A stretch of DNA of 64,000 nt from Bacteroidota bacterium (lineage in GTDB: Bacteria > Bacteroidota > Bacteroidia > Chitinophagales > Chitinophagaceae). Location: contig JAFDYJ010000010.1 in NCBI GenBank assembly GCA_018267515.1, positions 29,981 through 93,980 of the forward strand. Direction: 5' to 3'. The notes beneath the pieces were generated by a model that was given only the letters and a program-made list of their open reading frames with translations, made no database searches and was not told the DNA's origin. Both the position numbers and the translations under genes were made by a program. This document shows, piece after piece, positions 47,179 through 56,632 of this stretch. The stretch's first letter is position 1. Each line of letters begins with the position of its first letter.

Positions 47179-48744
47179 ATGGACCCAAATATTTTATTCA
47201 TCATAATAGGTGCAGCTGCCTTAATCGCAGGCATAATAGCGGGTAAACTGATTTTTGCAAAAAGCACCCGCAAAAAAATTGAAGACACCGAACTACAAGC
47301 CCGAAATATTTTACAGGAATCAGAAAGCAGAGCCGAAACCATCCGGAAGGAAAAGGAACTGGAAGCCAAAGAAAAGTTCGTTCAGTTAAAATCTGCTCAT
47401 GATAAAGAAGTAAATGAGCGTAACCGGAAAATCAATGAGGGAGAAAACCGGATCCGGCAAAAGGAACAATCCATCAATCAGAAAGAAAATAACCTGGATC
47501 GCCAGATCAAAGAAAATGAGGTGATCAAAGAAAATCTAAACCGCCAGATCGAACTGGTAAATATCAAAAGAACAGAGCTGGAAAAACACCAGGAGGAACA
47601 TATCCGCCGGTTAGAAAAAATCGCTGCCCTCTCTGCCGAAGAAGCCAAAGCCCAGTTGGTGGAAAGCCTGAAACATGAGGCTCAGACAAAAGCCATGAGC
47701 CTGCAGCAGGATATTATAGAAGAAGCAAAACAAAAAGCAAACAAAGAAGCACGGAAGATTATTATTCAAACCATCCAACGTACAGCTGCTGAACAAGCCA
47801 TTGAAAACTCCATCACTGTCTTTAACCTGGAAAGCGACGAAATAAAAGGTCAGATTATCGGCCGGGAAGGAAGAAATATCCGGGCTATAGAAGCTGCCAC
47901 CGGAGTGGATTTGATTGTTGACGACACTCCGGAAGCAATTCTATTATCCTGCTTTGATCCTCTAAGGCGTGAAGTTGCCCGATTAAGTCTGCAACGATTA
48001 GTTGCTGACGGACGTATTCACCCTGCACGTATTGAAGAGGTGGTAGAAAAAACAAAAAAACAGCTGGAAGACCAGGTAATGGATATTGGAGAAAGAACCG
48101 TAATCGAACTCGGAATTCATGGATTACACAAAGAGTTGGTACGTATGGTTGGCAGGATGAGATTCCGCTCCTCCTATGGTCAAAATTTGCTGATGCACAG
48201 CCGTGAAACTGCAAATCTTTGTGCTATCATGGCTTCGGAATTAGGTCTCAACCCCAAATTGGCAAAACGTGCCGGCTTACTTCATGATATTGGTAAAGTT
48301 CCGGATGAAGAATCTGAATTAAGCCATGCTCTCATAGGAGCAAAACTTGCTGAAAAATATGGTGAAAACCCTGCAGTTGTCAATGCTATCGGAGCACATC
48401 ATGATGAGATTGAAATGCAATATGTTATTTCACCCATTATCCAGGCCTGCGATGCTATCAGCGGGGCAAGACCCGGTGCAAGAAGGGAAATAATGCAACA
48501 ATACCTGCAGCGTATCAAAGATCTTGAAACGCTGGCTATGAGTTATAATGGAGTTGAAAAAGCTTATGCAATTCAGGCAGGAAGGGAATTACGGGTGATT
48601 GTTGAATCGGACAAAGTAAGTGATCAGGATTCTGAAAAACTATCTTTTGAAATTGCCCAAAAGATCCAGGCAGAAATGACATTTCCCGGCCAAATTAAAG
48701 TCACGGTAATCAGGGAAAAAAGAGCTGTAAATGTAGCCCGCTAA
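47179..48744 (+). CDS. rny: Ribonuclease Y
   Basis: A 521-residue membrane-anchored endoribonuclease that starts mRNA decay. One N-terminal membrane segment (about residues 4-24) precedes a long coiled coil (to about 200) rich in Glu/Lys/Arg, the KH domain ([17 protein letters not shown]) and the HD domain with [10 protein letters not shown]-terminal conserved domain follows. All parts are present and the length is normal. Confidence 0.96.
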   Translation: MDPNILFIIIGAAALIAGIIAGKLIFAKSTRKKIEDTELQARNILQESESRAETIRKEKELEAKEKFVQLKSAHDKEVNERNRKINEGENRIRQKEQSINQKENNLDRQIKENEVIKENLNRQIELVNIKRTELEKHQEEHIRRLEKIAALSAEEAKAQLVESLKHEAQTKAMSLQQDIIEEAKQKANKEARKIIIQTIQRTAAEQAIENSITVFNLESDEIKGQIIGREGRNIRAIEAATGVDLIVDDTPEAILLSCFDPLRREVARLSLQRLVADGRIHPARIEEVVEKTKKQLEDQVMDIGERTVIELGIHGLHKELVRMVGRMRFRSSYGQNLLMHSRETANLCAIMASELGLNPKLAKRAGLLHDIGKVPDEESELSHALIGAKLAEKYGENPAVVNAIGAHHDEIEMQYVISPIIQACDAISGARPGARREIMQQYLQRIKDLETLAMSYNGVEKAYAIQAGRELRVIVESDKVSDQDSEKLSFEIAQKIQAEMTFPGQIKVTVIREKRAVNVAR

Positions 48745-48845
48745 TAGCTTAAAAACATCTGTTTTAAAGAATTGGAGATTCTTCGGAAAAATCGGATTAT
48801 GCTCTCATTTCTATATTCTAAGCAATGAAATGTCTAATACTGATG

Positions 48846-48873
48846 AAAGTTTAAATTTTATAGTTTAAACTTT
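48846..48873. promoter_or_regulatory. Perfect 10-base inverted repeat upstream of rplS
   Basis: AAAGTTTAAA and TTTAAACTTT with an 8-base spacer, overlapping the expected -33 region of the rplS promoter. It could be an operator or a weak terminator of rny. Confidence 0.4.
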
Positions 48874-48894
48874 ACCCTTTTCACCCTATCTTTG
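48864..48894 (+). promoter_or_regulatory. Bacteroidota-type promoter of rplS
   Basis: TTTA at 48864-48867 (one mismatch to TTTG), a 19-base spacer, TATCTTTG at 48887-48894. Predicted leader is about 16 bases. Confidence 0.5.
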
Positions 48895-48913
48895 CGACCC
48901 CAAATAATGTAAT

Positions 48914-49279
48914 ATGAGTGCAATTAAATATGTTCATGAGCAACTGACCGGTAAAAAGGAATTTCCTCATTTTAAATCCGGGGATAATATCACCGTGAAC
49001 TATAAGATTATTGAAGGAAATAAAGAGAGAATTCAGTCTTTTAAAGGCGACGTGATAAAACGTCAGGGCAGCGGGCATACCGCCAGTTTTACGGTTCGCA
49101 AAATTTCCGATGGTGTAGGCGTAGAAAGAATATTTCCTGTTTTTTCTCCTAATATTGACTCAATTGTCGTTAATAAAACTGGCCAGGTTCGCAGGGCTAA
49201 ATTGTTTTATCAGCGGCGCCGTAGCGGAAAGAGTGCCAGGATTAGGGAAAAAAGAATGACAACTGAAACAGCAGAATAA
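48914..49279 (+). CDS. rplS: 50S ribosomal protein L19
   Basis: A 121-residue ribosomal protein at the 30S-50S interface. The typical L19 block [19 protein letters not shown] is followed by [12 protein letters not shown] and the conserved [13 protein letters not shown] region, and the C-terminus is Arg/Lys-rich. It is a single gene with its own promoter and a strong intrinsic terminator 20 bases after the stop. Confidence 0.96.
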   Translation: MSAIKYVHEQLTGKKEFPHFKSGDNITVNYKIIEGNKERIQSFKGDVIKRQGSGHTASFTVRKISDGVGVERIFPVFSPNIDSIVVNKTGQVRRAKLFYQRRRSGKSARIREKRMTTETAE

Positions 49280-49296
49280 ACTCTTAGTATATCTCT

Positions 49297-49330
49297 TTAA
49301 AAGCCCGGTAAAATCCCGGGTTTTTTATTT
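49297..49330 (+). terminator. Intrinsic terminator of rplS
   Basis: CCCGG and CCGGG pair around TAAAATC, flanked by AAAAG and TTTTTT; a long T-rich tail follows. Confidence 0.75.
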
Positions 49331-49360
49331 TTAGTTGTTGCTGCGTTAATGATCCATATA

Positions 49361-49394
49361 TTGGCCATTTTTTATTACTTACTTCTTATCTTTG
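49361..49394 (+). promoter_or_regulatory. Bacteroidota-type promoter of tatA
   Basis: TTG at 49361-49363 and TATCTTTG at 49387-49394, 23 bases apart. The in-frame TTG at 49392 lies inside the -7 element, so translation should start at the ATG at 49413. Confidence 0.5.
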
Positions 49395-49412
49395 GTATCT
49401 AATAACTTAACT

Positions 49413-49622
49413 ATGTTACATGCTACATTACTAGGTGTTTTAGGTACCAATGAAATCATAATAATCCTGATTATTGTGTTGTTGCTGTTCGGTGGACGTA
49501 AAATTCCTGAACTGATGAAAGGGCTGGGAAAGGGTGTTCGTGAATTCAATGATGCCAAAAACAATGTGAAGAGAGAGATTGAAGAAAGTGCCACTGACAA
49601 GAGCAGTTCTGCAAATAATTAA
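49413..49622 (+). CDS. tatA: Twin-arginine translocase subunit TatA/TatE
   Basis: A 69-residue TatA-type protein: one N-terminal membrane segment ([20 protein letters not shown], including the conserved FG hinge), an amphipathic helix ([12 protein letters not shown]) and a polar, Ser/Asn-rich tail. It forms the protein-conducting pore for folded Tat substrates. The ATG at 49413 is chosen because the earlier TTG lies in the promoter. TatC is not in the window. Confidence 0.92.
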   Translation: MLHATLLGVLGTNEIIIILIIVLLLFGGRKIPELMKGLGKGVREFNDAKNNVKREIEESATDKSSSANN

Positions 49623-49671
49623 TCTCTTCTTACCTTAACCTTTTTATTTCATCAAGAAAAAGCAATCGCTT

Positions 49672-51108
49672 TTGTTTGAATTTTCTTCCATTGAGCAATA
49701 TCATGCCCAATTGCAGCAAGAAAATACTACCTGTGAATGGGCTGTTCAGCAATATCTTCTGCAAATAAAAAAGAAGCAGGCACTCAATGCTTTTATAGAG
49801 GTATTTGAAAAAGAATCTTTAGAAAGAGCCCGGCAACTGGATAATAAAAGAAAAGCTGGTCTTCCACTCAAAAAACTTCATGGTGTTATCATTGCTCTTA
49901 AAGATGTAATCTGTTATAAGGATCACCTGATTTCTGCAGCATCAGATATTCTAAAAAATTTTACGTCTCTGTATTCTGCCACTGCCGTAGAAAGATTACT
50001 GGCAGAAGACGCTATCATTATCGGCAGAACTAATTGTGATGAGTTTGCGATGGGCTCCACCAATGAAAATTCAGCCTATGGCCGGGTGTTGAATGCATTG
50101 GATGAAACAAGAACACCCGGTGGTTCCTCCGGCGGCTCAGCCGTCGCTGTTCAGGCAGACCTTTGTATGATTTCTTTAGGAAGTGATACCGGTGGCTCTG
50201 TACGGCAACCTGCTGATTTTTGTGGAATCATTGGTCTCAAACCCAGCTATGGAAGAGTTTCCCGTTATGGACTTATTGCCTATGCCTCTTCATTTGACCA
50301 GATTGGAATTTTTGGAAAAAATATTCCTGATATCTGCACTGTTCTGGATGTGATAGACGGTCCTGACGAATATGACAGTACTGTTTCTCAGAAAAATTTG
50401 AAGACTTGTTCAGATTATTCGGAAGAACAAAGAAAATTACGATTTGCTTTTTTTCCGGAAGCGCTGGATCATCCTTCTTTAGACGCTGAAATTGCAACTT
50501 CAATAAAAAATTTTATTGAAGAATTAAAAAAAGATGGCTATCAGGTCAGCCCGGTATCGTTTGAGTTGCTCGATTATATTGTTCCGGCTTATTATGTATT
50601 GACTACAGCTGAGGCTTCTTCCAATCTTTCCCGTTATGATGGAATAAAATATGGTTACCAGACGCCGGAAGCAGGACTTGAACCGGATGAATTTTACAAA
50701 CGTACAAGAACCACAGGTTTTGGGAAAGAGGTGAAAAGAAGAATTATGCTGGGAACCTTTGTTCTTAGTGCCGGATACTATGATGCATACTTTACCCGTG
50801 CTCAAAAAGTAAGGAAACGATTAGCGGAAACTACAGATCAGATCTTCCTGGATTTTGATTTTATTTTACTTCCTACGGCTCCATCCACAGCATTTAAGTT
50901 GGGTGAGAAAATCAATGACCCTGTGACTATGTATCTTGCCGACATTTACACTGTGATGGCTAATCTGACCGGTATTCCCGCCATTTCTATTCCGCTTTTT
51001 CGTCATAGTAACGGATTATCATTCGGCTTACAAATAATGGCAAAGCGTTTTGACGACCCTTCACTTATGAATGTCGCAGACCATCTCATGAAAATTAAAT
51101 TACAGTAA
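49672..51108 (+). CDS. gatA: Asp/Glu-tRNA amidotransferase subunit A
   Basis: A 478-residue amidase of the GatCAB complex, which converts Glu-tRNA(Gln) and/or Asp-tRNA(Asn) to the amides using glutamine. The Ser-cisSer-Lys triad is seen in IALKDVI (Lys), PGGSSGGSA (cis-Ser) and SLGSDTGGSVR (nucleophile Ser). The start is TTG (LFEFSSIEQYH pattern); no ATG lies near the conserved N-terminus. It converges on pabB, with a palindrome covering the two stop codons. Confidence 0.93.
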   Translation: MFEFSSIEQYHAQLQQENTTCEWAVQQYLLQIKKKQALNAFIEVFEKESLERARQLDNKRKAGLPLKKLHGVIIALKDVICYKDHLISAASDILKNFTSLYSATAVERLLAEDAIIIGRTNCDEFAMGSTNENSAYGRVLNALDETRTPGGSSGGSAVAVQADLCMISLGSDTGGSVRQPADFCGIIGLKPSYGRVSRYGLIAYASSFDQIGIFGKNIPDICTVLDVIDGPDEYDSTVSQKNLKTCSDYSEEQRKLRFAFFPEALDHPSLDAEIATSIKNFIEELKKDGYQVSPVSFELLDYIVPAYYVLTTAEASSNLSRYDGIKYGYQTPEAGLEPDEFYKRTRTTGFGKEVKRRIMLGTFVLSAGYYDAYFTRAQKVRKRLAETTDQIFLDFDFILLPTAPSTAFKLGEKINDPVTMYLADIYTVMANLTGIPAISIPLFRHSNGLSFGLQIMAKRFDDPSLMNVADHLMKIKLQ

Positions 51109-51123
51109 AAGTTTTACTGTAAT
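51099..51123. terminator. 12-base perfect palindrome between gatA and pabB stops
   Basis: ATTACAGTAAAA, one G, TTTTACTGTAAT. It contains the gatA stop and reaches the pabB stop from the other side, so one element can serve both convergent genes. The T run is short. Confidence 0.5.
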
Positions 51124-52415
51124 CACAAGATTTCCAAAGCAGACTTAATGGCACGGGCTTTCAAAATACATTCTTCATATTCTTTTTCAGCATCGCTGTA
51201 AAAAGTAATACCGGAGCCTGTTTGAAAAGAGAGATATCGGTTGCTTTGATTGTACATCAGGCTTCGTATTACCACATTGAAATCAAAATCACCATTGGGA
51301 GAAATATATCCGACTGCCCCTGAAAAAATTCCTCTCTTTGACTTTTCATATTTTTCAATAAGCTTTAATACATTCCTCTTAGGAGCACCGGTCATTGACC
51401 CCATAGGAAAGGCAGCTTTGATAATATCAATAAAAGTAATTTGTTCTTTCAAGGTTCCGCTAATGGTGGAAATCATCTGGTGCACCTGCGGAAAAGAGTA
51501 AATTCCAAATAATTCCTCTACATATACACTACCCTCTTCACAAATTTTTGACAAGTCATTCCTCACCAGGTCCACTACCATTACATTTTCAGATTTTTCT
51601 TTATTGCTCAGGTGTAAATATTCCTTATTCAATTCATCCAATTCCCTGTTTTCCAAAATTCTTTTTGAAGTTCCTTTGATGGGTTGAGATAAAATTTTAC
51701 TTCCGGATCTTTTCAAAAACCTTTCCGGGCTTGCACATATCAGCCATTTATCCCCCAGCCTGTACAAAGCAGCAAACGGATTAGGTGAAATATGATTCAG
51801 CTGATTAAATACATGGATGGGTTGGATTATTGTATCTGTGACGAAGAACTCCTGGCAAAAATTGATTTCATAACAATCCCCCCTTTGAATATGATTTTTC
51901 AGCTGATTAATTATGGAACAATATTCCTGTTGCTGCAAACGGCTTTCAATTGTAAATGGCTCCCGGATAACCGGTAATTCAGCAGTACAGGATATAATAG
52001 AAGCATAAATTTTTTCCGGTTCCTCCCCTTCAATGATCATCTCAGATCCGGTAAGCTGAATGATGCTCTCAGGTTCAAAGAAAAAGAAATCGGGAAAGTG
52101 AATGTGATCAGGATGATTGGAAGAAAGCCCTTCGATTTCATTTTTCAAATCATAGGATAAATGGCCAAATAGCCAGGAAGGTCTTTTGTCAATAAATACC
52201 TGGAGTTGTTTTAAGGAATTGCCAGCATCTCCCCGGATCATCCGTTTAACTCCGGTTGCCACAATGCATTCAATGGAATAGGGCTGAATACGGTATTGAT
52301 GGTTATCAAGAAAGCAAAAAATATCGAACTGCCGGATCCAATTCAGCAATTGTTGTTTCGTTTTGTGCGTATCACGAACAGGAAATCTTCGGGATGATTG
52401 TGAAATCGGGCACAA
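51123..52415 (-). CDS. pabB: Aminodeoxychorismate synthase component I
   Basis: A 430-residue chorismate-binding enzyme of the anthranilate/aminodeoxychorismate synthase I family. It makes 4-amino-4-deoxychorismate for folate. Typical blocks are RGDCYEINFCQEF, ASPERFLK, SQPIKGTSKR, KSENVMVVDLVRNDL, FPMGSMTGAPK and GIFSGAVGY. PIKGT points to PabB. The start is a TTG at 52415, since the conserved N-terminal region begins within a few residues and no ATG precedes it. The amidotransferase partner PabA is not adjacent. Confidence 0.88.
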   Translation of the reverse strand: MCPISQSSRRFPVRDTHKTKQQLLNWIRQFDIFCFLDNHQYRIQPYSIECIVATGVKRMIRGDAGNSLKQLQVFIDKRPSWLFGHLSYDLKNEIEGLSSNHPDHIHFPDFFFFEPESIIQLTGSEMIIEGEEPEKIYASIISCTAELPVIREPFTIESRLQQQEYCSIINQLKNHIQRGDCYEINFCQEFFVTDTIIQPIHVFNQLNHISPNPFAALYRLGDKWLICASPERFLKRSGSKILSQPIKGTSKRILENRELDELNKEYLHLSNKEKSENVMVVDLVRNDLSKICEEGSVYVEELFGIYSFPQVHQMISTISGTLKEQITFIDIIKAAFPMGSMTGAPKRNVLKLIEKYEKSKRGIFSGAVGYISPNGDFDFNVVIRSLMYNQSNRYLSFQTGSGITFYSDAEKEYEECILKARAIKSALEIL

Positions 52416-52439
52416 TGTATAAGGGGGAATCAGTTTAAA

Positions 52440-52850
52440 TCAGTAGTCTTCTTCTTCTTCCTCAAACCCATCATCATTAAACATATCTTTGAATTCATCA
52501 TCCATTTTAAAATCTTCATCATCCTCCAACCCCTTTTTTCCGGCACCTCCTCCTTTCTTTCCTTTCGATTTAGGCATATCGAACTCTTCGAAATCAGGAT
52601 CCCAGTTATCTTCTTCATTTGATTTTTCCCATTCATCCACTACTTCATCATCATCATCATCATCGTCTTCATCCTTGCTTTTCTTAGATGAAACTTTGGA
52701 CCCTTTTTTGGAGGGAGTATCCAACTCCTCATCATCTTCCAATTCATCATCAGTCTCTTTCGGTTGATTCCTGGGCTTAGAAGAATTCTTACTGGATTGG
52801 GTACCGGTTTTACCGGAGGGCTTTTTCCCCTTATCGGATTTTGTCGCCAT
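52440..52850 (-). CDS. Highly acidic low-complexity protein of unknown function
   Basis: A 136-residue protein made almost wholly of charged and small residues. Lys/Ser/Gly-rich segments alternate with Asp/Glu runs (DEDDDDDDDEVVDEWE; the C-terminus is FEEEEEDY). No globular domain is visible, and it is probably disordered. I have seen acidic tails like this in Chitinophagaceae proteins but cannot name a function. The frame is clean, it starts at an ATG, and it lies between purA and pabB on the same strand, with 24 bases before the pabB start. Confidence 0.68.
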   Translation of the reverse strand: MATKSDKGKKPSGKTGTQSSKNSSKPRNQPKETDDELEDDEELDTPSKKGSKVSSKKSKDEDDDDDDDEVVDEWEKSNEEDNWDPDFEEFDMPKSKGKKGGGAGKKGLEDDEDFKMDDEFKDMFNDDGFEEEEEDY

Positions 52851-52941
52851 ACTATATAAGGATTAGTTGTGTAAAATTTCAGCGAAGTTTTTAATTCGCC
52901 AAATTTTTTAAACAAAATTTTTTCTTGAATATAGGTATTAT

Positions 52942-54207
52942 TTAATCAACTTTCACTATTTGCTCCCTTTCCGGGCCGTTTGAAATAAAATCAATCTCCA
53001 CCCCGGTATATTGATTGATAAATTCAATATAGGATTTCATCTGTACAGGCAATTCTTTATAGCCTTTTGCTGCACTAATGTTTGTATTCCATCCCGAAAA
53101 ATCTTTATAAACAGGTTCAATATTGAATTTTTCCATTCGAAATGGAATTTCTGTCGTTTCGTTCCCGTTTATCCGGTATGCAACGCATAATTTCAAACCT
53201 GTAAAATTGTCTAAAACATCAGCTTTAGTCATTACCAGGCTGGTTACGCCATTGATCATACAAGCATACCGTAATGCAACCAGGTCAATCCATCCGCAAC
53301 GACGGGGCCGCCCGGTAGTGGCGCCAAATTCATTTCCCGTTTTTCTTAATTCTTCTCCTGTCTCATCGTGCAATTCAGTAGGAAACGGGCCGCTACCTAC
53401 ACGGGTACAGTAGGCTTTCGTGATTCCAATTACATCCCGGATCTGTTGAGGAGCTACACCCAGGCCATTACACACTGCTGCTGAGATAGTATTGGAAGAG
53501 GTGACAAATGGAAATGTTCCAAAATCAATATCCAGCATGCTACCCTGTGCTCCTTCTGCCAGTACCTTTTTCCCCTGTTTCAATTTTTCGTTTATAAAAT
53601 ATTCGCCATTTACAATATTAAGTCCCCGTAAAAATTCAATTGCCTCAAAAAATTCTTCTTCCCATGCTGAAATATCTTCAGTAAAGGAATAGTTATCGAG
53701 AAGTTTCTGGTGCTTTAATCGCAATTTGATATATGAAGTTGTAAAGTTTTTGTCAAGCAAATCACCTACCCTGAGGCCATTTCGTCCTGTTTTATCCATA
53801 TAAGCGGGTCCGATTCCTTTCAAAGTAGAGCCGATTTTCTGATTTCCCTTTGATATTTCTGCTGCTTTATCCAAAGCCCTGTGCGTGGGCAAAATAAGAT
53901 GTGTTCTTTCTGAAATAAAAAGGTTCTTTTTTAAATCCACGCCAAATGACTGAACGGTATCACATTCTTTTTTTAAAATAACCGGATCCAGAACTACTCC
54001 ATTTCCAATCAGGTTCGTAGTATTGGAATGAAAAACACCGGAAGGAATTTGATGCAGAACTATCTTTTTATTCTGAACATAAAGAGTGTGGCCGGCATTG
54101 GGACCACCCTGGAAGCGGGCTATCACATCATAATCTTTGGCAAACCAATCCACAATTTTGCCTTTTCCTTCATCTCCCCACTGGAGTCCTAATATTACAT
54201 CTACCAT
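52942..54207 (-). CDS. purA: Adenylosuccinate synthetase
   Basis: A 421-residue enzyme making adenylosuccinate from IMP, aspartate and GTP. The ATG at 54207 gives the canonical start MVDVILGLQWGDEGKGK; an upstream in-frame start at 54246 only adds hydrophobic residues not seen in the family. Further conserved blocks are GGPNAGHT, GIGPAYMDKTGR, AEGAQGSMLDIDFGT and GRPRRCGW. A TATTTTTG element lies 23 bases upstream. Confidence 0.96.
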   Translation of the reverse strand: MVDVILGLQWGDEGKGKIVDWFAKDYDVIARFQGGPNAGHTLYVQNKKIVLHQIPSGVFHSNTTNLIGNGVVLDPVILKKECDTVQSFGVDLKKNLFISERTHLILPTHRALDKAAEISKGNQKIGSTLKGIGPAYMDKTGRNGLRVGDLLDKNFTTSYIKLRLKHQKLLDNYSFTEDISAWEEEFFEAIEFLRGLNIVNGEYFINEKLKQGKKVLAEGAQGSMLDIDFGTFPFVTSSNTISAAVCNGLGVAPQQIRDVIGITKAYCTRVGSGPFPTELHDETGEELRKTGNEFGATTGRPRRCGWIDLVALRYACMINGVTSLVMTKADVLDNFTGLKLCVAYRINGNETTEIPFRMEKFNIEPVYKDFSGWNTNISAAKGYKELPVQMKSYIEFINQYTGVEIDFISNGPEREQIVKVD

Positions 54208-54229
54208 AAAAATTATAATTGTACCGGCG

Positions 54230-54237
54230 CAAAAATA
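54230..54237 (-). promoter_or_regulatory. -7 promoter element of purA
   Basis: On the minus strand TATTTTTG matches TAnnTTTG, giving an about 18-base leader to the ATG at 54207. Confidence 0.4.
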
Positions 54238-54380
54238 ACTCAACAACCAACGGTTTGCGAATAATTCATTGATTGATTAAGTTATTTTTATTCACACTCT
54301 GCAGTAGTAAAAAAAACTGCAGAGATTTCACAGGCAGGCCAGTAAACAGAATCCTGAAATAATATTGTAATTAATGCTAA

Positions 54381-56627
54381 TCAGGGTACAATTTCAGCAT
54401 CGTATCTTTCTACCGACTCCACATCCGGCAGATCTTTCAGGCGCTGAACAAGGACGTCCAGTTCATCCTTATCATGAACAAATAATTTGATATTCCCTTC
54501 AAACAAACCTTCTTTTGCTTCAATCGTAATCGCCGAAATATTAATTTTTAATTCTCCTGAAATAAGATTTGTAATTTTATTGACTACTCCAACATCATCT
54601 ACTCCTACTATTTTCAAACCGGTGAGGAATGAAATTTCTTTATTCTTTGCCCATTTCGTTTTAACCACACGATGGCTATAATTAGCCAGCAACTTGGCTG
54701 CATTGGGGCAATTGGTACGATGAATCGTTAGTCCCTTTCCTGTGGTAACAAATCCAAACACATCGTCCCCCGGTATCGGTTTACAGCAATTAGCAAGATT
54801 ATAAACTATTTTATCACTGCTTTCTCCAAAAATGATAAGCTCTGTATCTTTTTTTGGAAGACCCTGATCTTTATTATAAACCTCCGGTTTCTGTTCCGTA
54901 ATTGGCTTAGCCGGCTTTGGAGCTTCCAATTTGTCACCGAGTACCTTAAATTCTTTCAGTTCTTTAAGATCAATATTTTTTATTGCAATCTGGTAAAAAA
55001 GATCAAGTGGTGACTGAAGTTTGTACCATTGAACCAGCTCATCAATATTAATTTGAGAAAAAGCAGCATTCATACCCTCCAGTTTCCGTTGCAGGGTATA
55101 TTTCCCGTCTTCAGCTACTTTTCTTCGTTCCTCTTTCAAAGCATCCCGGATTCTTCCTTTTGCCTTTGAAGTAACCACAAAACCCAGCCAATCCTCTGAA
55201 GGTTTTTGTTTATTAGAAGTGATGATCTCCACCTGGTCTCCGCTCCTGAGCTTGTGACTAATAGGTACCAGCTTATGATTCACTTTTGCGCCAATCGTCT
55301 TTACTCCGATAGCACTGTGAATGGAAAATGCAAAATCCAACGCTGACGACCCGACAGGTAACATCTTTACATCTCCCTTTGGAGTGTACACATAAATTTC
55401 TTCAGCAAGAAAGCTGGTTTTAAAATCTTGCAAAAAATCGATGCTATCTGTATCCTGGCTTGTAATCATTTCCCGTATTTGCTGAAACCATTTTTCAAAA
55501 CGGCTTTCATCAGCCGTTCCTTCTTTGTATTTCCAATGGGCTGCCAGGCCTTTTTCTGCAATCTCATCCATTCGCCTGCTGCGAATCTGAACTTCCACCC
55601 AACGACCTTCAGGCCCCATCACAGTTGTATGCAACGCTTCGTAGCCATTGGACTTGGTATTGCTCAACCAATCCCTCAGACGTTCAGGCAATGGTGAATA
55701 TTCATCAGTGATCATGGAATAAATCTTCCAGCAATCTTCCTTTTCCTTTTCTGGAGGAGAATTTATTATAACCCGGATGGCAAAAAGGTCATATACCTCT
55801 TCGAAGGATACACCTTTCTTCTTCATTTTTGTCCAAATCGAATGGATGCTTTTTGGCCGGCCATAGATTTCGGCATCAAAATTTCCTTTTTCAAGCTTTT
55901 CTTTGAGAGGCTTGATAAACTCGTTGATATACCGGGTACGTTCTCTCTTAGTCTCAGCAAGTTTTTTAACAATCTCCCTATATGTATAAGGTTCCAGGTA
56001 TTTCATTGCCAGGTCTTCCATTTCTGTTTTAATATTATAAAGACCCATGCGATGCGCCAGGGGAGCATAAACGTACACCGTTTCAGATGATATTTTTAAC
56101 TGGTTTTCTCTTTTTACACTATCCAGTGTCCGCATATTATGAAGGCGATCGGCCAGTTTTATTAAAATTACCCGTGGATCATCAGTAAGTGTGAGGATAA
56201 TTCTTTTGAAGTTCTCCGCCTGCTTGGATTTATTGACATCAACAATATTTGAAATTTTCGTTAATCCATCTACTATCCGGGCTATTTCATTTCCAAACTC
56301 TCTTTCTATATCCTGAAGCGTTAAATCAGTGTCTTCCACTGTATCGTGAAGTAATGAACAAATCGTGGATCGCACTCCTAAACCGATTTCTTCCACACAA
56401 ATTTTTGCTACAGCAATCGGATGTAAAATATAGGGCTCTCCGCTTTTTCGACGCATAGTCTTATGTGCATCAGCCGCCATTTCAAAAGCGGTTCTTATTT
56501 TGTCTTTATCCCCCGATTTTAGTTTTGCTTTTAAGGATCTCAGCAGAGAACGATATTCCCGAAGAATCAGCTTCTTTTCCTGTTCTTCATTCAGATTGTA
56601 TTTCGGTGACTGTGCTATGGTTTCCAT
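54381..56627 (-). CDS. relA: Bifunctional (p)ppGpp synthetase/hydrolase RelA/SpoT
   Basis: A 748-residue RSH alarmone enzyme. The N-terminal HD hydrolase domain (LLHDTVEDTDLT, then IKLADRLHNM) is followed by the synthetase domain (KMKKKGVSFEEVYDLFAIRVI, with RTYGE-like region), the TGS domain (IYVYTPKGDVKMLP), a Cys/His conserved region (NCCKPIPGDDVFG, then HRTNCPN) and a C-terminal ACT domain. Both catalytic halves look intact, so it should make and break the alarmone. A perfect -7 element (TAAATTTG) lies 6 bases before the ATG on this strand. Confidence 0.95.
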   Translation of the reverse strand: METIAQSPKYNLNEEQEKKLILREYRSLLRSLKAKLKSGDKDKIRTAFEMAADAHKTMRRKSGEPYILHPIAVAKICVEEIGLGVRSTICSLLHDTVEDTDLTLQDIEREFGNEIARIVDGLTKISNIVDVNKSKQAENFKRIILTLTDDPRVILIKLADRLHNMRTLDSVKRENQLKISSETVYVYAPLAHRMGLYNIKTEMEDLAMKYLEPYTYREIVKKLAETKRERTRYINEFIKPLKEKLEKGNFDAEIYGRPKSIHSIWTKMKKKGVSFEEVYDLFAIRVIINSPPEKEKEDCWKIYSMITDEYSPLPERLRDWLSNTKSNGYEALHTTVMGPEGRWVEVQIRSRRMDEIAEKGLAAHWKYKEGTADESRFEKWFQQIREMITSQDTDSIDFLQDFKTSFLAEEIYVYTPKGDVKMLPVGSSALDFAFSIHSAIGVKTIGAKVNHKLVPISHKLRSGDQVEIITSNKQKPSEDWLGFVVTSKAKGRIRDALKEERRKVAEDGKYTLQRKLEGMNAAFSQINIDELVQWYKLQSPLDLFYQIAIKNIDLKELKEFKVLGDKLEAPKPAKPITEQKPEVYNKDQGLPKKDTELIIFGESSDKIVYNLANCCKPIPGDDVFGFVTTGKGLTIHRTNCPNAAKLLANYSHRVVKTKWAKNKEISFLTGLKIVGVDDVGVVNKITNLISGELKINISAITIEAKEGLFEGNIKLFVHDKDELDVLVQRLKDLPDVESVERYDAEIVP

Positions 56628-56632
56628 TCACT

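Noticed and set aside
49392..49413. TTG start extending TatA by seven residues
   Set aside because: It lies inside the promoter -7 element TATCTTTG, and TatA normally begins just before the membrane segment.
52489..52767. Plus-strand Ser-rich 92-codon ORF
   Set aside because: It is the antisense of the acidic protein's Asp/Glu codons (GAT/GAA read as ATC/TTC), which creates serine-rich shadows.
54207..54246. Upstream start of PurA with 13 hydrophobic residues
   Set aside because: The family starts directly at MVDVILGLQWGDEGKGK; the extension overlaps the probable promoter.
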